From contig CALCTX010000176.1 of NCBI GenBank assembly GCA_937907035.1, forward strand, positions 1 to 11,566: a DNA stretch of 11,566 nt, written 5' to 3'. The position numbers and the translations under genes are program-made. The notes beneath the pieces were generated by a model. The model made no database searches and was not told the origin of the DNA. It saw only the letters and a list, made by a program, of their open reading frames with translations. Shown here one piece after another: positions 6,195 through 11,566 of this stretch. Source of the stretch: an uncultured Selenomonadales bacterium (GTDB taxonomy: Bacteria > Bacillota_C > Negativicutes > Selenomonadales > Selenomonadaceae). Within the stretch, counting starts at the first letter, position 1. Every line of letters begins with the position of its first letter.

Positions 6195-7304
6195 TCACAT
6201 CTCAAATCCCAGCGATTCCAACAGCCCATCAAAATACTCTTTGGCAGACTTTGCTTTTCTTAACTCAGAAATCTTTACGCAGCCTACACGTAAATCCTTC
6301 ATTTTTCTGAATATCCCTCTTCCTTCATCCTCTGTTTTGGTTGTAACCAAAACAGCCTGTGCCCTTGACCCGCCAAGTCTTTTTGCCAAATAACCGACCT
6401 CTGTTACCGAAAGTGGATTAAGCGCTTTCATTTTGCATGAAAAGAATACCGGTATTGACTTATACATTAAAATGACATCTATTTCACTATTTCTAAAATA
6501 AAAATCATCTCGTGAATTCCAATCTATTCCCACGCCTATATCCGCATTTCCATATACCTCTACTAAATTTATATAGATATAGAGTTCCACCCACACACCG
6601 ATAGTTGTAGCGTACTGTTTTGCTGTCGGATTACTGAATTCATAACGGGAGCCGTTGTCTTTCATAAAACCAAGTTCAACTAATTTAGCCAAAATATAAC
6701 GGTCTTTTTCGCTAAACAATTGTTTTATCAAATATTCTTCATTAGCCGTAACATTCATCAACTTATTACAAGTCAGCTTCCATTGTTCTTCATTATCAAA
6801 AATAAACTCTGCCATCTCCTTTATTACCGGAAAATCCTCTTTATCCGGCAAAAAATGAGAATCATCCGTTCTTGCTCCGCCAACACCGACAATATAATCA
6901 TTAAGAGAAACGTTTTGGGCATCACACAGCACTTCATCTTTTCTTACATCGAGTATTTTCATCCGGTCATAATCAACATGCAAAAGCAGAGTATTATATT
7001 CTATCCCCAGTTTATATCCGCAAGCGTTCATCAGCTCCGAGCCGCCGGTAAGTTCAATATAAACATCATCCTCGCCCGAATCCAATACCTCACGAAGTTT
7101 CTTCTCAATATCTGAAAAGCTGTCCACATCAACACAAATTGGCAATACCTGACGAATACCATGATTTTTGATCGCATTTATCAAAGGATCTATCAAATTC
7201 AAATGCTTTTTATCATAAAGCAATACTTCTTTATCCGGTTTCATTGTAAATACCGGAATGAGTGTATTTATTATGTCTTTATCAAAAAAATCAATCCCCG
7301 TCAT
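6195..7304 (-). CDS. Card1/DUF1887-like protein: CARF-like sensor plus PD-(D/E)xK-type nuclease domain
   Basis: Proteins of this architecture bind cyclic oligoadenylate through the CARF part and then cut DNA or RNA, usually as ancillary effectors of type III CRISPR systems. In this 369-residue protein the N-terminal half (about 1-140) carries ELTGGSELMNACGY (84-97), resembling the TGGTK-M ligand loop of Card1/Can2 CARF domains. A helical linker runs to about 225. The C-terminal half has GVWVELYIY (236-244), SEIDVIL (273-279) and FFSCK (287-291), followed by LAKRLGGSRAQAVLVTT (306-322), the order seen in DUF1887 nucleases. The usual acidic residue of the (D/E)xK step is serine here (S289-C-K291), with E240 and D276 retained, so catalytic competence is uncertain. 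The start has GAGGAG seven bases upstream. No CRISPR array or cas gene is in view. AGA/AGG encode 8 of 15 arginines, unlike the neighbours, which suggests acquisition by transfer. The family assignment is by motif recognition. Confidence 0.72.
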   Translation of the reverse strand: MTGIDFFDKDIINTLIPVFTMKPDKEVLLYDKKHLNLIDPLINAIKNHGIRQVLPICVDVDSFSDIEKKLREVLDSGEDDVYIELTGGSELMNACGYKLGIEYNTLLLHVDYDRMKILDVRKDEVLCDAQNVSLNDYIVGVGGARTDDSHFLPDKEDFPVIKEMAEFIFDNEEQWKLTCNKLMNVTANEEYLIKQLFSEKDRYILAKLVELGFMKDNGSRYEFSNPTAKQYATTIGVWVELYIYINLVEVYGNADIGVGIDWNSRDDFYFRNSEIDVILMYKSIPVFFSCKMKALNPLSVTEVGYLAKRLGGSRAQAVLVTTKTEDEGRGIFRKMKDLRVGCVKISELRKAKSAKEYFDGLLESLGFEM

Positions 7305-7333
7305 AGCGAATCTCCTCTAAATCTATTATGAAT

Positions 7334-7339
7334 ATTATA
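7334..7339 (-). promoter_or_regulatory. Possible -10 element of the Card1-like gene
   Basis: A perfect TATAAT on the minus strand lies about 30 bases before the start codon and downstream of the WYL terminator, so the gene probably has its own promoter. No good -35 box is seen at the expected spacing, which could mean it depends on an activator. Confidence 0.3.
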
Positions 7340-7375
7340 TTCGACCTTCTTTTTCATTATCCTTTAAACTACTTT

Positions 7376-7414
7376 AAAAACCTCGTAAGCAACAATCTTG
7401 CTCACGAGGTTTTT
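7376..7414 (-). terminator. Terminator of the hisIE-nitroreductase-WYL transcript
   Basis: CCTCGTAAGCAA (7381-7392) pairs with TTGCTCACGAGG (7398-7409) with a single A/C (or G-U) irregularity and a five-base loop. It is flanked by A5 and T5, so the minus-strand RNA ends in a U-run. It begins about 22 bases after the WYL stop and isolates the upstream group from the Card1-like gene. Confidence 0.8.
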
Positions 7415-7436
7415 AATACATTTCTGAGTACATCTC

Positions 7437-8459
7437 TTAATCGTTGTAACTGTCACTTATTTCCCTGATGTAATCACAAAAACCATGCTTGACACTCAAC
7501 GGCATAACCACCTTGATATCTGTGCCTTTTCCGGCCAGCCAGTGATAAAATCCCGGATTATTGACAGCCTGGATCTTTACCCGGCAAGTATCCTTTTTAA
7601 AGCTGTACGCACGTACATTTCGCCCGAAGGTATTCATTATGTCATTATAGGCATCATATTTGCATTCCAACACAATATTCTCCGGTTTGCCGGACCACAT
7701 ATCCAGTGTTTTGCGCAAATACTCTTCAACTGAGAGCCGATTTTTATTTTCATCATAAAAATCAACTATCTCCCGAATCGGTCGGGCCGTTTCTTCGGTG
7801 ATCTCAAGCTCATCGATCATTTCAAGACGGAAATGGCTGGCTCCGTCATTGGAAGCGGAATTGGCAATAAGGAAATATTCATTGTCATGCAGGGCCAGAA
7901 AATACGGACTGAGATGGTATTCATGCCCTTTGCGTTTATGTGCTTTTTTCGCATTTTCGCCATACTCAAAGTATTTGAATTTGATCTTTTTCTTTTCCCG
8001 GATAGCCCTGATCAAAGTATCAATCTTATTTTTGTTTTGTTTGTCTTCGCTTTTTAACAGTTTATCAAAAAATGCCGTATCTTCGATGATACTTTCGCCT
8101 TCGTCAGTTGCCATGTTTTTGATCTTTTTGAGCAACTGTTCTGTGTCCTGTTCGGTCATAAAATGCGCACTGCAGATCGCATCGGCAATGATCTTGAGTT
8201 CGTAATCTTCAAAGAGCTGGTCTATCATATAGGCACCGGCATTATGATTATCACATTTCACAATGGTATAACCGGCAGCATCAAGACATTTGAGATCACG
8301 TCCGACTGCCTTGCGCTCGGCGACAATATTAAAACGCCGCTTTAGTTCTTCACAAATCTGTGTAGCATTAAGCGGATGCTTTTCATCAGTTTTGCGCATG
8401 ATCTCCAGTATTCTGAGCAAACGAACTTTCATTATCCCTTCTTCGGACACATCACTCAT
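7437..8459 (-). CDS. WYL-domain transcriptional regulator (HTH plus WYL)
   Basis: This is a cytoplasmic DNA-binding regulator whose WYL domain is thought to bind a ligand or nucleic acid. The 340-residue frame has an N-terminal helix-turn-helix at about 10-75 (RLLRILEIMRKTDEKHPL at 13-30, then VGRDLKCLDAAGY at 52-64). A helical linker runs to about 145. The WYL domain follows, with KIKFKYFEYG (158-167), YHLSPYFLALHDNEYFLIA (181-199; EYFLIA takes the place of the usual WYL-A core) and FRLEMIDELEI (210-220). The C-terminal extension at about 250-335 is typical. The first ATG (8459) starts nine bases after the nitroreductase stop but abuts its AGGAG. The ATG at codon 10 (8432), with GAAGGG a few bases upstream, may be the true start. 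WYL regulators are often found with defence genes, and here the next gene on the strand is Card1-like, though a terminator separates them. Confidence 0.88.
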   Translation of the reverse strand: MSDVSEEGIMKVRLLRILEIMRKTDEKHPLNATQICEELKRRFNIVAERKAVGRDLKCLDAAGYTIVKCDNHNAGAYMIDQLFEDYELKIIADAICSAHFMTEQDTEQLLKKIKNMATDEGESIIEDTAFFDKLLKSEDKQNKNKIDTLIRAIREKKKIKFKYFEYGENAKKAHKRKGHEYHLSPYFLALHDNEYFLIANSASNDGASHFRLEMIDELEITEETARPIREIVDFYDENKNRLSVEEYLRKTLDMWSGKPENIVLECKYDAYNDIMNTFGRNVRAYSFKKDTCRVKIQAVNNPGFYHWLAGKGTDIKVVMPLSVKHGFCDYIREISDSYND

Positions 8460-8468
8460 CTCCTGCTG

Positions 8469-9215
8469 TTACAATTCTGGTTTTCCGACTGCAGCTCCAT
8501 AAAGCGGGAATTCATTGTCACTATTCAATGCCAGGATTTCGCCAATCTCTGTTTCGTTGAACGCCCCCAACGCACAGGTCCCGATCTGCTGAGTATACGC
8601 CGCCAGATAAAGGTTTTGGCAAACATGTCCGGCATCGAGGAAAACATAGCGGCAAGCCCGCTGACCGAATTTATAAGTCATGCGGTCATATTCCGCTACC
8701 CACAAAAATACTGCCGCACATTTGTCAACCACAGCTTTGGACTTAAAGGCTGCCAAAAATTTTGCTGTCTGTTCCGGCTCTGTCGTGATCGTTTCCAAGG
8801 CATGACCAAGCGCCAGAAAACGATAAATACCAGGTTCCACCCCTTCAACATTGCCTAAATAAAGATAGGTTTCCAAAGCATGACGGGCTCCGGCCGAAGG
8901 AACGTTACGGATCGTCGTACCATTCGGATTCATCATCTTTACACCCTGTGTACACCAAAGCATAAAGGACAATTCTTTTAAGGTTATCGGCTTGTCACTG
9001 AAATTGCGGATTGTTGCCCGCAATTCGATGAGTTCCAGAAAACTCATCTCTTTGTCATCAAGGAGTCCCGGCTCCGGCAAACGGATAACAGCCGCCGTCT
9101 GTGGACATGGCTTTTCAGGCGGTGGCGGTACTTCGCCCCGGCTGTTTGCTGTATCATTGCAATTATCGAGGCTTGAGATAAGCATAAGCCCCTTCATCAT
9201 GTCTGTTTCGTTCAT
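8469..9215 (-). CDS. SagB/ThcOx-type nitroreductase-family protein
   Basis: This is a probable FMN-dependent oxidoreductase of the nitroreductase fold. SagB/ThcOx relatives oxidise azolines in peptide modification, but many standalone members have no known substrate. In 248 residues there is an N-terminal extension with a proline-rich stretch (PPPPEKPCP, 30-38). The flavin-binding entry motif ELRATIRNFSDKPITLKELS (64-83) follows, then PSAGARHALETYLYL (106-120), and DAGHVCQNLYLAAYTQQIG (194-212) followed by GAFNETEI (217-224), the family's order and spacing. The start lies two bases after the hisIE stop, with GGAG in the hisIE end serving as ribosome-binding site. It is therefore very likely co-transcribed with, and translationally linked to, hisIE. 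No peptide-modification partners (SagC/D-like or precursor peptide) are in the window, which argues against an azole-peptide role here. Confidence 0.87.
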   Translation of the reverse strand: MNETDMMKGLMLISSLDNCNDTANSRGEVPPPPEKPCPQTAAVIRLPEPGLLDDKEMSFLELIELRATIRNFSDKPITLKELSFMLWCTQGVKMMNPNGTTIRNVPSAGARHALETYLYLGNVEGVEPGIYRFLALGHALETITTEPEQTAKFLAAFKSKAVVDKCAAVFLWVAEYDRMTYKFGQRACRYVFLDAGHVCQNLYLAAYTQQIGTCALGAFNETEIGEILALNSDNEFPLYGAAVGKPEL

Positions 9216-9217
9216 CT

Positions 9218-9913
9218 TTACATCTCCGGACGAATGCCCGTCTTCCCTTCAAATTTATGATATTGAGCACCATTGTGTCGCTCAAAGAGTTCTCTGAATA
9301 TCTCATCCGGCGGAATGTTATGGAATGCAAGCAACACCAGACAGTGATACAAAAGATCGCCCATCTCATATATTACTTCATGCCGATCCATATTTTTCGA
9401 AGCGATAACAGTTTCGACCGCTTCTTCGCCGACCTTTTTCAAAATCTTGTCATGACCTTTGTCAAACAGATAGTTGGTGTACGCCCCCTCAACCGGATTG
9501 ACCCGCCGGTCCTGAATAACTTTATAAAGGTCATTCAGAATCTCTGCAATGCCATTTTGCGGTTCAGGCTGAATGACAGCCACGCTTTTGGTGTTTTCTC
9601 CCAGACGGCGTCCGGAAAAACAGGTATAGGACCCTGTATGACAGGCTACACCGGTCTGATGTACCCTGACCAGCAATGTATCACCATCGCAATCATATGA
9701 AATTTCCTTTACCTGCTGCACATTTCCCGAGGTTTCTCCCTTTTGCCACAGCTTTTGCCGACTGCGACTGAAGAACCAGGTATAACCGGTTTCGATCGTC
9801 TTCTGCAGGGATTCTTCATTCATATAGGCCAGCATAAGAACCTGTCCGTTCTCTTCCTGAACGATTGCCGGCACCAGCCCTTTTTCATCAAATTTTACCA
9901 TTGAAATATCCAT
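9218..9913 (-). CDS. hisIE: Bifunctional phosphoribosyl-AMP cyclohydrolase / phosphoribosyl-ATP pyrophosphatase
   Basis: This enzyme catalyses the second and third steps of histidine synthesis: HisE removes pyrophosphate from phosphoribosyl-ATP and HisI opens the adenine ring of phosphoribosyl-AMP. The 231-residue protein has the normal fused length. The HisI domain (about 1-105) shows [19 protein letters not shown] (46-64) and the metal site DCDGD (74-78) with CHTGSYTC (91-98), giving the three cysteines C75, C91 and C98. The HisE domain (about 119-212) is helical, with [11 protein letters not shown] (161-171) and EMGDLLYH (183-190) carrying the acidic magnesium ligands. The start ATG overlaps the hisF stop by one base (TGATG), an arrangement typical of translational coupling at the end of his operons. 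The arginine codons (9 of 11 CGN) match the HisF half upstream but not the PlsX half. Confidence 0.96.
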   Translation of the reverse strand: MDISMVKFDEKGLVPAIVQEENGQVLMLAYMNEESLQKTIETGYTWFFSRSRQKLWQKGETSGNVQQVKEISYDCDGDTLLVRVHQTGVACHTGSYTCFSGRRLGENTKSVAVIQPEPQNGIAEILNDLYKVIQDRRVNPVEGAYTNYLFDKGHDKILKKVGEEAVETVIASKNMDRHEVIYEMGDLLYHCLVLLAFHNIPPDEIFRELFERHNGAQYHKFEGKTGIRPEM

Positions 9914-11235
9914 CAGAACCTTACCTCCACTCCGCGTGATTTAAGGTACTCCTTAACCTGACGCACTGTAAACTGGCCGTAATGGAAAACCGATGCCGCC
10001 AAAACCGCATCTGCTTTGCCCAAGGTCAGTACATCATAAAAATGTTCAAGCTTGCCGGCTCCGCCGGAAGCAATCACCGGAACATTGACAGTCTCTGATA
10101 CAGCCCGGGTCAGTGGTATGTCATAGCCGTCTTTTGTCCCGTCAGCATCCATACTGGTCAGCAGTATTTCTCCCGCTCCGAGAGCAACACCTTTTTTCGC
10201 CCACTCGATACAATCGATTCCTGTCGGAGTCCGACCGCCATTGACAAATACTTCCCATTTGTCCTCGCCTGTCTTGCGGGCATCAATAGCCAAAACCACA
10301 CACTGGCTGCCAAATTTTTCTGCTCCCTGCCGGATGATATCCGGGTCTTTTACCGCTGCTGAATTGACCGAGGTCTTATCTGCTCCGGCTTTTAACATTT
10401 TACGCATATCGTCAGCAGTCCGGATCCCGCCACCAACCGTAAACGGAATAAATACCTGTGAGGCGCAATTTCTTGCCACATCAACTATTGTCTCCCGATT
10501 ATCGCTGGAAGCTGTAATATCCAAAAAAACTAATTCATCACAACGTTCTTTATCGTAACGCGATGCCAGTTCTACAGGGTCTCCGGCATCACGCAGGCCG
10601 ACAAAGTTTATACCTTTACACTCTTTCAAAAGCGGGAAGGTTTCCTTAACTAAAGCATTTCCCTTTTCTTCTTCCTCACCGATGTTAATGATTCCGACAC
10701 GTGGGTTCTTTATGCCCATCATGCATTCCATGTAAATCGATCCCATCTGGGCAAACTGGACTAACATATCTGCTCTTGCATCAACATTGGCTCCACAGTC
10801 AATAATCAAAGTCATACCTTTCAGCGTAGGTACCATGAAGGCCAAGGCTCCTCTTTCGATTCCACGGATTCTTCCAACGATAACCTGTCCGCCAACCAAC
10901 AGGGCACCAGTAGAACCACAAGAAACCATCGCATCTGCCTCACCATTTTTCACTGCATACATTGCAGTAACCATAGACGAATCTTTTTTCGTTTTAATGG
11001 CCTTTACTGGAGGCTCTGCAGTTTCAATTACCGTCGGAGCATGAATGACTTCAATTTGCTCTTTTTTATAAGTGTATTTGGAAAGTTCCGCGTTAACTTT
11101 TTCTTCAATTCCAAATAATTTAACGCACACATCTGGATTCTCATTTACAGCTTCCACAGCACCCTTTACCTGCTCTGCAGGGGCGAAGTCTCCACCCATA
11201 GCATCCAATGCAACAACTACTCTCTTTTCTTCCAA
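9913..11235 (-). CDS. Chimeric frame: PlsX N-terminal part joined in frame to HisF lacking its N-terminus
   Basis: Residues 1 to about 206 are PlsX, the acyl-ACP:phosphate transacylase that starts phospholipid synthesis: DAMGGD (11-16), [12 protein letters not shown] (69-80), KKDSSM (83-88), [17 protein letters not shown] (110-126) and [18 protein letters not shown] (145-162). About 130 C-terminal residues of PlsX are missing. From L214 on the protein is HisF, the cyclase half of imidazole-glycerol-phosphate synthase: [11 protein letters not shown] (214-224), [10 protein letters not shown] (234-243), TVGGGIR (266-272), AIDA with the catalytic aspartate D318 (316-319), GAGEILLT (353-360) and ASGGAG (389-394). 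The first ~27 HisF residues, with the other catalytic aspartate and beta-strand 1, are absent, so cyclase activity is not expected. The start is TTG 11235 with AGGAAGG upstream; the nearby ATG at 11240 is out of frame and stops after seven codons. Arginine codons switch at the join. An assembly chimera or recombination product is more likely than a real fusion enzyme. Confidence 0.85.
   Translation of the reverse strand: MEEKRVVVALDAMGGDFAPAEQVKGAVEAVNENPDVCVKLFGIEEKVNAELSKYTYKKEQIEVIHAPTVIETAEPPVKAIKTKKDSSMVTAMYAVKNGEADAMVSCGSTGALLVGGQVIVGRIRGIERGALAFMVPTLKGMTLIIDCGANVDARADMLVQFAQMGSIYMECMMGIKNPRVGIINIGEEEEKGNALVKETFPLLKECKGINFVGLRDAGDPVELASRYDKERCDELVFLDITASSDNRETIVDVARNCASQVFIPFTVGGGIRTADDMRKMLKAGADKTSVNSAAVKDPDIIRQGAEKFGSQCVVLAIDARKTGEDKWEVFVNGGRTPTGIDCIEWAKKGVALGAGEILLTSMDADGTKDGYDIPLTRAVSETVNVPVIASGGAGKLEHFYDVLTLGKADAVLAASVFHYGQFTVRQVKEYLKSRGVEVRF
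10597..10617 (-). other. PlsX/HisF junction within shared sequence
   Basis: The join lies in the codons for KGINFVG (residues 207-213). Both families carry nearly this peptide: PlsX has (K/E)-x-INF(I/V)G at this point and HisF has KG(V/T)NFVGLRD near its N-terminus. About 20 bases could therefore be shared by the two source genes. Upstream of it everything is PlsX and downstream everything is HisF, with no stop or frameshift. Such a short shared stretch is what a mistaken overlap in assembly, or a microhomology-mediated recombination, would leave. Confidence 0.7.
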
Positions 11236-11253
11236 AACATTTCCTTCCTAATC

Positions 11254-11270
11254 AAGTCCGAACCGGACTT
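11254..11270. repeat. 7-3-7 inverted repeat upstream of plsX
   Basis: AAGTCCG (11254-11260) and CGGACTT (11264-11270) are exact inverted copies around AAC. The element lies about 20 bases before the plsX TTG start. On the plus strand it is followed by TTTT, so it could act as a weak terminator for antisense transcription, a leader hairpin of the plsX mRNA, or an operator. It does not resemble the FapR site of Bacillus. Confidence 0.4.
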
Positions 11271-11355
11271 TTTACATCAAAAGATTTGGCTCACATATAG
11301 CCGTTTTCCAACATAATTTTACTAAATGCATATATGATTTTCAAGAGATTTCCTA

Positions 11356-11384
11356 TTGAATATAAATGCTCGTTGTAATATAAT
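11356..11384 (+). promoter_or_regulatory. Predicted promoter of gdhA
   Basis: TTGAAT (11356-11361), a 17-base spacer and a perfect TATAAT (11379-11384). The start would be near 11391, giving a leader of about 53 nt. It lies in an AT-rich divergent region shared with plsX, in which I found no equally good plsX promoter. Confidence 0.65.
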
Positions 11385-11443
11385 TTTCAAAATAATTTTA
11401 GTAATTTACCTTGATAAAGTTATAGAAAAAGGAAGTGAAAAAA

Positions 11444-11566
11444 ATGGCTTTAACAAATGAATATTTAAAGAGAGTCTATGACGGTCTTGCAGAAAGATGC
11501 GCCAATGAAAAAGAATTTCTTCAGGCAGTTGAAGAAGTTTTCGAAAGCCTTGAACCGGTAATTGAA
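11444..11566 (+). CDS. gdhA: NADP-type glutamate dehydrogenase, N-terminal part
   Basis: The hexameric enzyme interconverts 2-oxoglutarate plus ammonium and glutamate, the entry point of ammonium assimilation. Only 41 codons are in the window. The visible peptide, MALTNEYLKRVYDGLAERCA followed by NEKEFLQAVEEVFESLEPVI, matches the N-terminal helices of the clostridial/enterobacterial GDH type, notably EF(L/V)Q-(A/T)VEEV and SLEPVI. The NADP specificity is inferred from this subfamily resemblance, because the cofactor domain lies beyond the window. GGAAG eight bases upstream and the TTGAAT/TATAAT promoter support the start. Both arginines visible are AGA, as in the neighbouring plsX part and unlike the his genes. 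Confidence 0.8.
   Translation, partial: MALTNEYLKRVYDGLAERCANEKEFLQAVEEVFESLEPVIE

Noticed and set aside
6720..7115. 131-codon plus-strand frame opposite the Card1-like gene
   Set aside because: It has no recognisable motif or start signal, and the opposite strand encodes a coherent two-domain protein.
6094..7436. CRISPR array or cas genes near the Card1-like gene
   Set aside because: No repeated units at regular spacing and no cas-like frames were found on either strand. The only repeats there are two terminator palindromes.
9913..11235. A new bifunctional lipid/histidine enzyme
   Set aside because: Both halves lack catalytically needed parts, and codon use changes at a short shared stretch, so a novel fusion function is poorly supported.
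11240..11240. ATG at 11240 as the plsX start
   Set aside because: It is in another frame and meets a stop after seven codons. TTG at 11235 is in frame and correctly spaced from AGGAAGG.

Overview
The window looks like chromosomal DNA of a gut-type Firmicute. The PNPase, S15, macrodomain, M48, AI-2E, nitroreductase and HisIE proteins read to me as closest to Negativicutes (diderm Firmicutes), an impression from recalled family sequences rather than a search. The last ~950 bases (about 10,600-11,566) look different. They carry a Lachnospiraceae/Clostridia-like plsX 5' part and a gdhA start, and their arginine codons are mostly AGA, whereas the adjoining his genes use almost only CGN.

Layout: (1) 1-164, minus strand, start of a BASS/PanS-like transporter, preceded by a structured leader with its own promoter, a 5' hairpin and an attenuator-like terminator. 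(2) 470-3104, minus strand, rpsO and pnp, each with a terminator; rpsO has a clear promoter and a folded leader. (3) 3107-3619, minus strand, a macrodomain ADP-ribose hydrolase gene, with a perfect 8-6-8 operator-like palindrome over its promoter. (4) 3751-6093, plus strand, a secreted M48 metalloprotease followed by an AI-2E family membrane protein, ending at a 24-bp-arm palindrome shared with the convergent next gene. (5) 6195-7304, minus strand, an orphan Card1/DUF1887-like protein (CARF-like N-terminus plus PD-(D/E)xK-like C-terminus) with codon use unlike its neighbours. (6) 7437-9913, minus strand, a tight run hisIE - SagB-type nitroreductase - WYL regulator ending in a terminator. (7) 9913-11235, minus strand, an open frame that is PlsX for its first ~206 residues and HisF for its last ~227. 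(8) 11444 to the end, plus strand, the start of NADP-type glutamate dehydrogenase, divergent from plsX and with a near-consensus promoter.

How it fits together: hisF and hisIE belong to the end of a histidine operon (the terminal genes, translationally coupled), with a nitroreductase and a WYL regulator appended. rpsO and pnp form the familiar translation/RNA-decay pair. The PlsX-HisF frame lacks the PlsX C-terminus and the HisF beta-1 strand with its catalytic aspartate. It switches family inside a ~20-bp stretch that both genes could share. A chimeric assembly join, or a non-functional recombination product, is more likely than a new bifunctional enzyme. The features most likely to hold real, less-described biology are the orphan Card1-like nuclease, the transporter leader RNA and the palindrome-controlled macrodomain gene. 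No CRISPR array, tRNA, rRNA or insertion sequence was seen.
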